This document shows positions 16,548-26,282 of a stretch of 64,000 nt of DNA, piece by piece. Position numbers and translations under genes: made by a program. The notes beneath the pieces were generated by a model. That model was not told the origin of the DNA. It ran no database searches and saw nothing but the letters and a program-made list of their open reading frames with translations. This stretch comes from Echinicola strongylocentroti (GTDB taxonomy: Bacteria > Bacteroidota > Bacteroidia > Cytophagales > Cyclobacteriaceae): assembly GCF_003260975.1 (NCBI RefSeq), contig NZ_CP030041.1, positions 905,001 to 969,000 of the forward strand, written 5' to 3'. Positions within the stretch are counted from its first letter, which is position 1. Each line of letters begins with the position of its first letter.

Positions 16548-19247
16548 TTATTGTTTATTCACCTTATCTTGAGTGATTTTCCAATTATATTCTCCTGCAT
16601 CTACCCGATATGCCACCTTTCCGTCAAGCGGTACATCTTGGCGTGCTGGCACATCTTTTCCGGTAATTTCAGTATTTGCAGGTAAGATCAACGTCGCTGT
16701 GGAGTTGGCGGGGATTGACACCATGTAGTTCAGCGCTCCTTTCTCCGTTCGCTTCCATGAGGACACAATCTCCCCATAAGGGCCTTGATGACTTGCTTCG
16801 AAATGTTCCAGATCTCCCACAAAATGGGGTGCTAAAAGTACATTCTTAAAGCCTGGATTGGCAGGGTCAGGCTTGATCCCCCCAAGTGCTTTGTACATCC
16901 ATGCGCCCACTTCACCAAACATAATATGGTTCATGGAAATATCATTCTTTGAATCGATTTTCCAGTTTTCGTACAACGTAGTCGCACCATTGACGATCCA
17001 CCATCCCCATGAAGGGTACGTTTCCTGCGCCGCTACCTTATAAGCGATATCAGGATAACCATTTTCGCTCAGTGCATTGAGAATGGCCTTGGTGCCTAAC
17101 AGTCCCACATCCAGATGAAAGCCGTCTTTTTCTACCCTTTTGGCAAGGTTTGCGGCTACCTGATCCCTTAGCTCATCGGGCACAATGTCCCATTGTAAGG
17201 CCACACTCAGTTCTGTTTGGACTCCCTTTCCATATAGTGCCGTTTCCCGGTTCAGGTAGTTATCATTGATGGCCTTTCGGATTTTTTGGGACAATAGCGC
17301 ATACTTTTCAGCTTCTTTCTCGTAACCGAGCAATCTGGCTGTTTTGGCCAAAATCCTCGCATCGGTAAGGTAATAGGCGGAAGAGGTGTATTCCACTGGT
17401 GACTTGGACTTTACTGGCACCCAATCCCCGAGCCCCCAAGAGGTCAATCCATCGGGACTGATCTCGGTGATGTGGTCCACATACCTTTTCATGGCATCAT
17501 AATTCTCTTTTAGGATACGCGTATCTCCATAAAACAGGTAGACATTCCAAGGAATCAAACAAATCGTACTCGTCCAGTCAGGACCATTTCCCCATTCATA
17601 GCCCCATCCGGAAGTCGGGATAATGGATGGAAGTACTCCATTTGGCTGCTGCTCGTCTCGGTGATCATCCAGCCATTTTTCATAGACCTTGATCCCATCA
17701 AAGGAATACAGGCCCGTTTCTATGGCTATGTGCGCATCTCCTGTCCAGCCGTTCTTTTCTCGCTGTGGACAGTCTGTAGGATAGCCAAAAAGATTGGACA
17801 GGTAGGCATTGTTGGTTGCCCACCAGATGCCATCCAGTGTTTCGTTGGCTGAACTGACCTTGCCTACTGCCTCCACATCGCTGTGCATAAAATAACCTGT
17901 CAAGCTCTCCTTGGTAAGGTCGATGGGACGATCAGCGGTGACTTCCACATATTGGAAACCCTTATAATTGAACCGAGCGTTAAAGGATTCTTCCCCTGCT
18001 CCTTTTAGGATATAAATATCCGTCTGGAAGGGGTCACTGTCATCGGTAGGACGATAATGTACATCGATATTGGACATATCCACTCGTCCATTTTCATAAA
18101 GCCGTTCCCCATGCTTTAATCTCAGCCTAGTTCCTTCTTCTCCTTTTAGGGTGATCTTACTGACTCCTGAAATGTTTCTGCCCAAGTCAAACACATAAGT
18201 CGAATCATTGATTTTCTCCACCGTCTTGGCAGGAATGGTCTTATTGTAGCGAATGGGCGGCATGACCTGTGCAGAAATTTCCTTCGCTGGCGCCGACCGA
18301 TAGATGACGTCTTTCCACTCTCGGTCATCAAAACCCGGCTTGTCCCAGCCCGGCTGTTCCATTCGGGCATCATAGTGCTCGGCGGTATAAATGCTATTGA
18401 AGATCACCGGGCTCAGTGCAGTCTTCCAGCCCTTTTCCGTACGAATGGTTTCTTCCGTTCCATCTTCATAGGTGATTTTCAAGTCCATACAGAAAGTGGG
18501 ACGGTTTCGCCAAGGTGCGTTGTGAAAATCCCAAACGGCGGTAGATTGGTGATTGTACCAGCCATTTCCCAGCAGCACCCCTATGGCATTCTTTCCATTA
18601 CGGAGTACTTCTGTGACATCATGCGTCACATAAAGCACTCTACGGTCAAACCTCGTATAAGCGGGGTCCAACTGATGATTTCCTATTCTTTTTCCATTTA
18701 CATGCAATTCAAACAGCCCTCCTACAGCAATATAGGCCCTGGCTTTTTTGATAGACTTGGTGCTGGTAAATTCTTTTCGAAAGTACGGCGCTGGCTTTAC
18801 TTCTTCGCCTTGACCATCTCCGATCCAAGCCCCCTGCCAATTGGCCTCATCCATCATTCCCATTTCGAAAGTGGCCATTGCAGAAGTTCCCAGCGAATTC
18901 CCCGCCTTGTCCCATACTTCCACCGTCCAAAAATACGTGGTAAACGGCGTTAATTCTTCTCCAGCATAAGTCACCAGCTGCCTATCATTCATTATCTTGC
19001 CACTATCCCACACCATTGCTCTTCCCACTACCAACCCTTCCTGATCAGTGGCCACCCGCACACGGTAGGCACTTTGGGCTGCCCCCTGACTGGCATCGTC
19101 CATCTGCCAAGTCAATCGCGGATGCGAAGTATCCAATCCCAGCGGATCTACCAAGTATTCGGTTTTAAGTGACTTTTGTGAAAATGCAAGGCTAAAGGTC
19201 AGTAGCAACAAAAAAAGGGTCAGGGCAGCTTTCGGCAATATCTTCAT
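16548..19247 (-). CDS. alpha-L-rhamnosidase, GH78
   Basis: 899 residues with a signal peptide (cleavage near AFSQK, residue 24). Fn3-like N-domain with FTTYFWTVEVWDKAG, then Bac_rhamnosid-type jelly roll (GNGWYNHQS, about 225), then the (alpha/alpha)6 catalytic part with GYPTDCPQREKNGWTGDAH (about 484-502), the family's acid-residue region, and a C-terminal beta domain (HFEASHQGPYGEIVSSWKR). It releases alpha-L-rhamnose. It is 345 bp downstream of the ROK gene, separated by repeats, so it may be a separate unit within the PUL. Confidence 0.92.
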   Translation of the reverse strand: MKILPKAALTLFLLLLTFSLAFSQKSLKTEYLVDPLGLDTSHPRLTWQMDDASQGAAQSAYRVRVATDQEGLVVGRAMVWDSGKIMNDRQLVTYAGEELTPFTTYFWTVEVWDKAGNSLGTSAMATFEMGMMDEANWQGAWIGDGQGEEVKPAPYFRKEFTSTKSIKKARAYIAVGGLFELHVNGKRIGNHQLDPAYTRFDRRVLYVTHDVTEVLRNGKNAIGVLLGNGWYNHQSTAVWDFHNAPWRNRPTFCMDLKITYEDGTEETIRTEKGWKTALSPVIFNSIYTAEHYDARMEQPGWDKPGFDDREWKDVIYRSAPAKEISAQVMPPIRYNKTIPAKTVEKINDSTYVFDLGRNISGVSKITLKGEEGTRLRLKHGERLYENGRVDMSNIDVHYRPTDDSDPFQTDIYILKGAGEESFNARFNYKGFQYVEVTADRPIDLTKESLTGYFMHSDVEAVGKVSSANETLDGIWWATNNAYLSNLFGYPTDCPQREKNGWTGDAHIAIETGLYSFDGIKVYEKWLDDHRDEQQPNGVLPSIIPTSGWGYEWGNGPDWTSTICLIPWNVYLFYGDTRILKENYDAMKRYVDHITEISPDGLTSWGLGDWVPVKSKSPVEYTSSAYYLTDARILAKTARLLGYEKEAEKYALLSQKIRKAINDNYLNRETALYGKGVQTELSVALQWDIVPDELRDQVAANLAKRVEKDGFHLDVGLLGTKAILNALSENGYPDIAYKVAAQETYPSWGWWIVNGATTLYENWKIDSKNDISMNHIMFGEVGAWMYKALGGIKPDPANPGFKNVLLAPHFVGDLEHFEASHQGPYGEIVSSWKRTEKGALNYMVSIPANSTATLILPANTEITGKDVPARQDVPLDGKVAYRVDAGEYNWKITQDKVNKQ

Positions 19248-19592
19248 GGTTGATGGGTTGGAAAATTGTAATGTTGTAAAATTGGAATCTTGGAAAATTT
19301 CTCTTCTTTATTTAACCAGGCAAGCCTGTTTGCGCCAGATAAACCCAAGACAGGAATCGGGAACAACTTAAATTGAGTCAGAGACTCAACCTTTGCCTGT
19401 ACTAGGGCAGCAGACCCAGTACTACCCAGGCTAATGCATATTCAGGGTTAAAAATAGCTAAAGGTGCCTGATCGATTACTTGAGTCAGAGACTCAATTCT
19501 TCACCGTGCTGGGGCAGAGACCCAGCACAACCACAACCACAACCACAAGTCTCAAGTCTCACTTCTCATATCTCACTTCTCAAGACTTAATT
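19248..19592. repeat. repeat-rich gap with double-hairpin elements and heptad array
   Basis: 345 bp with two copies of a double-hairpin element: TTGAGTCAGAGACTCAA at 19373-19389 and 19480-19496, each followed by a (GTGCTGGG...CCCAGCAC)-type hairpin (perfect at 19506-19528). A fragment resembling the end of the 176-bp element (GGCTAATGCATATTCAGGG) lies near 19429-19448, three CCACAA units follow at about 19530-19549, and a 7-bp-period array (CTCAnnn) at 19551-19592 ends at the ROK stop codon. Confidence 0.75.
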
Positions 19593-20471
19593 TCACTCTT
19601 CATACCAGCAGCTTGCTGCTCCGATCAGGGCAGATTCCTCGCCCAAGATACTTTTTTTTATAGGAACGTTTTGTAGGAATTGGGACAATACCTTTGCTGT
19701 TTCTGGTAAAAACAATGCTGAGGAGTGCGCTATACTTCCTCCCAATACAATGATCTCTGCATTTTCCTCACTGGCAAATTTCCCCAAGAACTTCCCTAAG
19801 TTATGGCCAAATTCCTTAAAGATCCCTTGCACCCAACTTTCTTCCTTCATATCTACCAATTCCCTTACTCCGCTAAGTTCTTGGCCTGTTGCTTCTTGGT
19901 ACTTTTTGGCAAACCACCGGGTCGAAAAATACTCCTCCGCTATGCTATCGCTAAACTCTTCTCCCCAACGGGCAGCATCATGCGCTTCTGTACCGTGGTA
20001 ATAAGCCGTACCGGCGCCTGTACCCAGCGTCATTCCAATGGCCCTTTTGTATCCTTTTGCGATGCCGGCAAAAACCTCACCTTGCAAAAAACAGGCGGCA
20101 TCATTCTTAAATCGCACTTGGGAATTGGCTATTCCCAGTTTTTTGGCCAGTAAGTCCTTTACATTTTTGCGGTACAGCGATTCGTATTTGTCCTGTGTAC
20201 TGTCTATAAAACTAATGCCCGCGTCATAGTCAAACGGCCCGGGCATCGCTATCCCTATTTGGATAGTAGACAAAGCCTCTTTCCCACAAAGTGGCGCTAT
20301 AGCTCCTGCCCAAGCGTCCAAGACCTCGGTTATGCTGCCTTTGGAGTCCACCGGATGACGCTCCAGTCGCCCCTTGTCAATAGTACGGCTCACCAAGTCC
20401 ACCACCCCAACGGTAATGTGCGAACCTCCTACGTCTACCCCTAAAGCATATGATGTTTCCTTCTTATTCAT
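19593..20471 (-). CDS. ROK-family sugar kinase
   Basis: 292 residues. The ATP-phosphate motif DVGGSH (13-18) starts the ROK fold, with GIAMPGPFD, KNDAACFLQGE, and MTLGTGAGTAYY (about 150). The usual ROK zinc-binding Cys cluster (CxCGxxGC) is absent. Kinases of this group phosphorylate glucose, mannose or N-acetylhexosamines; the mannan locus makes mannose the obvious candidate, but specificity is inferred. Start 6 bp after the GH92 stop, so the pair is an operon. Confidence 0.85.
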   Translation of the reverse strand: MNKKETSYALGVDVGGSHITVGVVDLVSRTIDKGRLERHPVDSKGSITEVLDAWAGAIAPLCGKEALSTIQIGIAMPGPFDYDAGISFIDSTQDKYESLYRKNVKDLLAKKLGIANSQVRFKNDAACFLQGEVFAGIAKGYKRAIGMTLGTGAGTAYYHGTEAHDAARWGEEFSDSIAEEYFSTRWFAKKYQEATGQELSGVRELVDMKEESWVQGIFKEFGHNLGKFLGKFASEENAEIIVLGGSIAHSSALFLPETAKVLSQFLQNVPIKKSILGEESALIGAASCWYEE

Positions 20472-20477
20472 GGCTTT

Positions 20478-22640
20478 TTATTCAGTGGTCAATGTTATCG
20501 TCCCTCCTTTTTCTAACACTTCATGAGGAACAAAGTAACCATCTATTTTCTTTTCATCCACTTCTATTCCCTTTAAATCTCTTCCTCCTGAGGGATTTTG
20601 GATCACCACTGATTTGCCTGTAGGCAGGGTCCATTCCACTTCGTCAAATACCGGAACGGTCACCAAATATTCAGGATCAGCCGGACTGAGCGGATAAAGC
20701 CCCATGGCAGCCCAAGCATACCAAGAGGACATTTCCCCTGCATCATCCATACCGGAAAGCGCCAGTCCATGTTCACCGATACCATAATAATCGGCCAATA
20801 ACTTATCGATTACCGCTTGGGATTTTTCAGGCTTGTTGACAAAATAGTACGAAAATGGTGCTTCATGATCAGGCTGATTGCCTTGACAGTATTGTCCCAT
20901 AAACCCACTTACATTCCGGGCGATGTACTCAGGATTCCAAGGTTTGGTAAACAGGGTATCCAGTTTCTTTTCAAACTGCTCAGCTCCACCGTAAATGTCC
21001 ACTAGCCCGGGCATGTCATGAGGTACATAAAAGGACAGTTGCCACGCATTCGCTTCACGGTACATGTATTCGTAGTAAGGATATTCTGGGTTGAATGGGC
21101 TGATCCAATCGCCATTTTCTAGCCTTCCACGCATAAAATTCACCGATGGATCGAATACGTTTCGATAATTCTGACCACGCTTGATCAAGTCTTGGTAGTG
21201 CTCCTCATCTCCCATGACCTTGGCAAACTGTGCCAATGAATAATCATCGTAGGCAAATTCCAAGGTTTTAGAAACCCCTGCTTTGGCCTTGGTTTCTACA
21301 TGGGGATTTTCCACATCAGGATCAGCAATATAGCCTTTTTCAATATACTCTTTGATATGTGGACGGGTGCCTCCCTCTTTGTAAGCATTGTTCAACAGGT
21401 ATTCATAGGCTTTTTCTACCTCAAAATCCGTAACCCCCCTGCGATAAGCCCCAGTAATGAACGGCGCCGCATGATCCCCATGAAAAAACGTAGGAATAAA
21501 ACCACTGTGACTACCTTTCTCTACCAACGACTGAATCACATCTGCCGTCACCTCCGGCTGCATAATGCCCAACAACACCACTTTGTTTCGGTAAGTGTCC
21601 CAGAGAGAAGGCAGGGTATAATAGCGGAAGTCCTCCGTTCTGGTTTTTCCTCGCTCGTCCAAAAACTGGCCATTCACATCACTCCTAAGTGCTGGCCACT
21701 GAAAGGAACGATAGAGGGAAGTGTAAAACAATGTCTTTTCCTTTTCACTACCACCTTTTACCTTGATATGGCCTAGGAGTTTATCCCAGGTTTTTGCTGC
21801 TGCCCACCGCACTTCTTCAAAAGATTTATCGGCCACTTCTTGCTTTAGGTTGGCTTTAGCATTGGCCTCACTGACGTATGAAAGCCCGATTTTAAGCAAT
21901 ACAGGGGCATCATTTCCATTGGCCAAGGCAATTTTGGCATAGCCCTCCTTACTGCCTTCTTGGATCACCTCCATGGTTTCCACATCTTGGCTCAGTTCTA
22001 CATAAAAATGCACCTTATCACGGCCCACCCGCTGAAATCCCTGCAGGGTATTGGCAGTAGGATTGGTGATTTCCCAATCGGATACGCCATTATTGGCTTT
22101 TGCCAAATCAAACAAGATCGTTCGTTCTTGGTTGTTTTCAAAGGTATATTCATGCACCCCTGCCCGTAATGTACTGGTCAATCTGACTTGAACATTATAA
22201 TCTTCCAGATAAACTTCATAGAAGCCCGGTGAAGCCGATTCTTTTTCATGGCTAAAAGTGGATTTGAAAGGTGCCGTGGCATCAGGACTGATCGGCAAAA
22301 TGGGGATGTTGCAGAGGTTCCAGTGTCCCTTATTGGTGTGTGTAAATCCGATGATCTCAGTATCCTCATATTCATAGCCAGCCCCTGACCCAAACTGGGT
22401 AATGGGACTCAGCTGCACCATGGCATTGGGGAGGGACGACCCCGGGTAGGTCAAGCCAGCCCAGACCCTCCAGCCCTCCGGGGGAGTGTAGCCAATATGC
22501 GCTGGACCTGTCAAAGGTGCCGTACCAATAAAGGGATTGACATAGCGGGAAAATCCCGCTTCCTCTTTCGGAACAAAGGCACAGCCCATCAGCTGCAAGG
22601 CCAATATGATCAGCATACTAAAGCTCAAAGAACGGTTCAT
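20478..22640 (-). CDS. GH92 alpha-mannosidase (lipoprotein)
   Basis: 720 residues, slightly shorter than many GH92 members. Lipobox LQLMGC (Cys about 20). Signature stretches: YVNPFIGT at the start, GAGYEYEDTEIIGFTHTNKGHWN (about 85-110), SHSGFIPTFFHGDHAAPF (about 375), GNQPDHEAPFSYYFVNKP, and LSGMDDAGEMSSWYAWAAMGLYP (about 620), which matches the family's GNDDxGxxSaWY region carrying catalytic acids. Calcium-dependent exo-alpha-mannosidase trimming side chains of mannan or N-glycans. Located at the outer membrane or periplasm. Confidence 0.93.
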   Translation of the reverse strand: MNRSLSFSMLIILALQLMGCAFVPKEEAGFSRYVNPFIGTAPLTGPAHIGYTPPEGWRVWAGLTYPGSSLPNAMVQLSPITQFGSGAGYEYEDTEIIGFTHTNKGHWNLCNIPILPISPDATAPFKSTFSHEKESASPGFYEVYLEDYNVQVRLTSTLRAGVHEYTFENNQERTILFDLAKANNGVSDWEITNPTANTLQGFQRVGRDKVHFYVELSQDVETMEVIQEGSKEGYAKIALANGNDAPVLLKIGLSYVSEANAKANLKQEVADKSFEEVRWAAAKTWDKLLGHIKVKGGSEKEKTLFYTSLYRSFQWPALRSDVNGQFLDERGKTRTEDFRYYTLPSLWDTYRNKVVLLGIMQPEVTADVIQSLVEKGSHSGFIPTFFHGDHAAPFITGAYRRGVTDFEVEKAYEYLLNNAYKEGGTRPHIKEYIEKGYIADPDVENPHVETKAKAGVSKTLEFAYDDYSLAQFAKVMGDEEHYQDLIKRGQNYRNVFDPSVNFMRGRLENGDWISPFNPEYPYYEYMYREANAWQLSFYVPHDMPGLVDIYGGAEQFEKKLDTLFTKPWNPEYIARNVSGFMGQYCQGNQPDHEAPFSYYFVNKPEKSQAVIDKLLADYYGIGEHGLALSGMDDAGEMSSWYAWAAMGLYPLSPADPEYLVTVPVFDEVEWTLPTGKSVVIQNPSGGRDLKGIEVDEKKIDGYFVPHEVLEKGGTITLTTE

Positions 22641-22806
22641 AGGTCAGGTTATTTCTATAGGTTTAATAGTAATAGTATCAAGTACTGAGGATTAAGTACA
22701 AAGACACCTCAATGCTATATAATTTAAAAGGGAAGCCCCTCACAGAGGCTCTGCTAAGATCACAAAAATCTTAGCGCCTTTGTGAGAGGTACTCTTTAAT
22801 GATTTA

Positions 22807-24225
22807 TTACACCAGCAAATGCGGCTTTTCCTTGTACAGGGTATATATCAGCTCTCCAAATAGCGTGTTTGACCAAGCAAACCAGCTTCTGGTGAAGTTG
22901 TCGGGATCATCCTTATGGAATCCTTCATGCATAAACCCAGTGCCACCATGTGTGGATTTTAGCCAGTCCAAACACTGTTTGATTTCCGTGTCATCCGTCG
23001 CCGTCATGGCCTGCAAGGTGATGCTCATGTGCCAGATATAGTCCATGCCCACGTGAGGACCGCCGATTCCCTTGGCAGCTTTTCCTGAGAAGAAATAAGG
23101 GTTATCTTCGCTCAGTACGAAATTCCTGGTGTTTTGGTAAATCGGATCGTCAATTTCCAAACTTCCCAAATACCCCATGCTCAGCAAGGACGGCACATTG
23201 GAGTCATCCATGAAAAGCTGGTTACCGTAACCGTCCACTTCAAAAGCATAGATTTTTCCATAGTCCAAGTGCTCTGCCACCGCATATTTATGGAGTGCTT
23301 CCTCCACCTCTTTAGCAAGGTCTTCGCATTCCTTGGCTGAAGAGGTGTCCTTTTTCACCTCCTTGTAAATCACCGCCAGCTGTCGCAAAGACTGCACAGC
23401 AAACAAATTGGAAGGCACCAAGAACGGAAAAATGGTCGCATCATCCGATGGTCTGAATGCAGAACAGATCAAACCAACTGGTTTCACGGGATTACCATAT
23501 CCATCCCCGGAAAGCGTGTCCGTTGCCCTTGGGGTAGTCCTTTGGAAATGGTAGGGTCCGTTATCTTCTTTTCGCTGCTGCTCTTTGAACGTTTTCACGA
23601 CCAGCTTCATGGCTCTTTCCCAGCGGTCATCAAAGATGCTGGTGTCGTCTGTTTCTTTCCAGTAGCCATTGGCCAAGCGGACAGCATAGCAGAGGGAATC
23701 GATCTCCCACTTCCGCTCGTGAAGCTCGGGCTTCATGTCGGTATGGTCACTCTCCCATTCACTTCCAGTAGGCCCATTGTTAAAGGCATTGGCATACGGA
23801 TCGATGATGATGCATTCATTGTGGCGATTGATCACCCCTTGGATAAGCTTTTTGAGCTTTTTATCCTTATTCACCAAGGTCACATACGGCCAAACCTGCG
23901 CGGAAGAATCTCGCAACCACATGGCATGGATGTCCCCGGTAATGACAAAGGTATCCGGCTCGCCATTTTCCTCGGAGTACTCCACTGTCGTATCCAAGGT
24001 ATTTGGAAAGCAATTTTCAAACAGCCATGCCAGTTCCTTGTCCTTGATGTTCTTCTTTATTTCATCAATGGTATTTTCAACTGCCTTACTGGTAAAGTTT
24101 CGTTGGGCTTTTGGTGGACGGTTGGTTTCCTTCATGGCAAGCCCTGCAGCCATGGATACTCCAGGTCCCATGGCCAGTCCAAAAGACGCCGCAGCACTGG
24201 TTTTGATAAAATCCCTTCTGATCAT
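22807..24225 (-). CDS. GH125 exo-alpha-1,6-mannosidase
   Basis: About 472 residues from the Met that heads the twin-Arg signal MIRRDFIKTSAAASFGLAMG; an in-frame Met 9 codons upstream (24252) is possible, but the signal favours 24225. The family's MWLRDSSAQVWPYV lies about residue 96-110, with SEWESDHTDMKPELHERKWEIDSLCYA and CSAFRPSDDATIFPFLVPSN further on. GH125 removes terminal alpha-1,6-mannose. The Tat signal suggests export in folded form to the periplasm. 166 bp separate it from GH92, so co-transcription is likely. Confidence 0.92.
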   Translation of the reverse strand: MIRRDFIKTSAAASFGLAMGPGVSMAAGLAMKETNRPPKAQRNFTSKAVENTIDEIKKNIKDKELAWLFENCFPNTLDTTVEYSEENGEPDTFVITGDIHAMWLRDSSAQVWPYVTLVNKDKKLKKLIQGVINRHNECIIIDPYANAFNNGPTGSEWESDHTDMKPELHERKWEIDSLCYAVRLANGYWKETDDTSIFDDRWERAMKLVVKTFKEQQRKEDNGPYHFQRTTPRATDTLSGDGYGNPVKPVGLICSAFRPSDDATIFPFLVPSNLFAVQSLRQLAVIYKEVKKDTSSAKECEDLAKEVEEALHKYAVAEHLDYGKIYAFEVDGYGNQLFMDDSNVPSLLSMGYLGSLEIDDPIYQNTRNFVLSEDNPYFFSGKAAKGIGGPHVGMDYIWHMSITLQAMTATDDTEIKQCLDWLKSTHGGTGFMHEGFHKDDPDNFTRSWFAWSNTLFGELIYTLYKEKPHLLV

Positions 24226-24252
24226 GTTTTTCGTTATATTTTGCAATCCCAT

Positions 24253-24766
24253 TCAAGTATTCGGGTTGCTTTTTATGAGGTTATTAATTGAATTCCCTCG
24301 TAAATTAATCGATTTAGCGTTACCAAACAAAGTTTTTCATATGAAGACCGGAGAGAATAATAAGTTAGGCACTTTTTGATCATTTTTTCTTATTGACCAA
24401 CAAACCTACAGCCACTTCAACTTTTATTTCCCCCTTCCCTAATGGTTCCATTATTGCGGATTTCAAATCCGGACTACTGTTATGTTAAGTGAGGCCATAA
24501 TCCTCGACTTCGCTCGGGAAGACAGGTAACGATATCATCCCGAGCGGAATCGAGGGATAACCAGCCCGAAAATTTATAGTTGACATGACACTAGCCAAGT
24601 GCTGGAAAGGAGCCCCAGCACAGCTCAAGAAAATGCCCCTAACTCCCTATAGGGGGAATTTGTCAAATGCAATCCGGTATTTGCCTCAAATCTCATGTCT
24701 CATGTCTCATGTCTCAAATCTCAAGACTCAAGACTCAAAACTCCCTACTAACCACGAGTCCCTTCC
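24253..24766. repeat. gap with palindromes and 7-bp-period array
   Basis: 514 bp between GH76 and GH125. It holds a palindrome-like GCGGATTTCAAATCCGG (near 24455), a long hairpin TCCTCGACTTCGCTCGGG...CCCGAGCGGAATCGAGG (24501-24556), GCCCCTAACTCCCTATAGGGGG (24635-24656), and nine CTCAnnn heptads at 24685-24747, ending 20 bp from the GH76 stop. No coding frame. Confidence 0.65.
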
Positions 24767-25921
24767 CTATTCCAACACCCCTTCTTCTTGCAACAAGGCC
24801 GCAGCTTCCATCAACATCATACCGGACAATTGGGTAGAGAGGTCCACTTGGTCACCCGGCAATTCACGCCAATAGGGACCGCAAAGCATATCTGGCCTGC
24901 GGAGACCATCGGCATAGAACGTTTCTGCATTGAACTTAAAGAAACTGATAAGGTCACCCCGATCGCCGTCAGACACAGCAGGCTCCTGGATCAGTTCGGT
25001 GAAATAACGGACAAAGATGCCTTTGAACAGTCCACCGTCGCCCTGTCCTTCATTTTTGAGGATTCCTTCTGTGGACAATTCCGACCTATTCATGGCAGAT
25101 TCTGCGGTCTGAAGGGCATCCATTAGGTAGCCCGTTTCGCCCGTGATTTGGTACATGCGCAGGCCAGAACCTATCCATGTCCCGGCATTATAGGTAAATA
25201 TCCACTCCTTTTTGACCGTAGGCGTGCCCTCGATCAATTCGATATGATCCCACACCAAACCAGTCTGGGGATCCACCAAATTGGCCTTTTGCCATTCGTA
25301 GAGGTCTTTGGCCCAGGTGAGGTACTTTTTTTCTTGGGTGACATGGTACAGCCTGGTGGCCAAGACAATAGTCGGCCCGTTAGACACGGCATTTTTGAGA
25401 TTGGGGGTGTCTTTTTTCCAGGTAATACCTCCACCAAACACCTCACTATAGCTCTCCAGAATGTCCTCCCACAGAAATTCAGCCACTTCCAGGTATTCGG
25501 TATCATCTGTTTCATTATAAGCACGGACGCAGGCATTGCCCAGCCACAGCATGTCATCATTGAAGACATTCGAAAAGGCACCTCCATTTCGGTCCCTTAT
25601 GCCATGGAGCAATCTCTTCATTTTGTCCAGATAGGCTCCATCACCAGTCCGGGAATAGGCATCCACATAAACATGGAGCGCATGGGCATTTGGCCAATAC
25701 TGCCCGTAATCTCCCCCGGGGTTATAGTTAAAGACTCCATCCTCGGCAATATAAAGGGAATAAAGGCTATTTTGCATCGAATCAGCCGTGGCAGCATAAT
25801 CATACTGCACTTCTTCCACTTGGTCAAAATCTTTACGAAGCGGTCCCAAATCACTTTCGATACAAGACGAAAATGCCCCACTTATCGCTAGTATTGACAA
25901 GGCTATTTTATATGTTTTCAT
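24767..25921 (-). CDS. GH76 endo-alpha-1,6-mannanase (lipoprotein)
   Basis: 384 residues. Lipobox FSSC (Cys about 20). Tail part of an (alpha/alpha)6 barrel: DGVFNYNPGGDYGQYWPNAHAL near the start and the key Asp-Asp pair in NVFNDDMLWLG (about 115-125), followed by TYNAGTWIGSGL and GLFKGIFVRY. GH76 cleaves the alpha-1,6-mannan backbone; a surface lipoprotein would make fragments for the SusC/D pair. SusE is 361 bp upstream. Confident call from the DD motif and context. Confidence 0.92.
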   Translation of the reverse strand: MKTYKIALSILAISGAFSSCIESDLGPLRKDFDQVEEVQYDYAATADSMQNSLYSLYIAEDGVFNYNPGGDYGQYWPNAHALHVYVDAYSRTGDGAYLDKMKRLLHGIRDRNGGAFSNVFNDDMLWLGNACVRAYNETDDTEYLEVAEFLWEDILESYSEVFGGGITWKKDTPNLKNAVSNGPTIVLATRLYHVTQEKKYLTWAKDLYEWQKANLVDPQTGLVWDHIELIEGTPTVKKEWIFTYNAGTWIGSGLRMYQITGETGYLMDALQTAESAMNRSELSTEGILKNEGQGDGGLFKGIFVRYFTELIQEPAVSDGDRGDLISFFKFNAETFYADGLRRPDMLCGPYWRELPGDQVDLSTQLSGMMLMEAAALLQEEGVLE

Positions 25922-26282
25922 CGTTTTGCTTTTTCTTTTTGGTCAATCTCTTTTTTGATTTTACGCTTTCTTGCCAGTAGTTTTTATTTCTCGCCGAACG
26001 CACAGAAAACCCAGAATGAAACAACGCTTTTCTGAGATTTCCGTGGTTTCTGTGAGGACCTATTTCATATTTCTGTGATTACTGGTATCATTGCGGAAAT
26101 ACATAATCTCTTTTTACACTTTTCCTTCATCCACCAATCCTTTGGCTAAATGACTATCAGGCTCTCCCAACAGCCGACGTCACTGCCATCGCAGCGGTAG
26201 TCATGAAAGGCAATCTCCTTTCCTCTAAAGGGACGGCCGCGTTGTTCCTCTTCGCAGTGACGGGCTGCTGAGCATAGTTTCC
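25922..26282. repeat. gap with inverted-repeat hairpin element
   Basis: 361 bp. An imperfect long inverted repeat (CAGCCGACGTCACTGC at 26171-26186 against GCAGTGACGGGCTGCTG at 26254-26270) with a CG-rich inner part (CGCAGCGG, GACGGCCGCG) makes a roughly 100-bp hairpin element of the kind often scattered in Bacteroidota. A fragment of similar type lies at 57345-57383. No coding frame. Confidence 0.55.
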
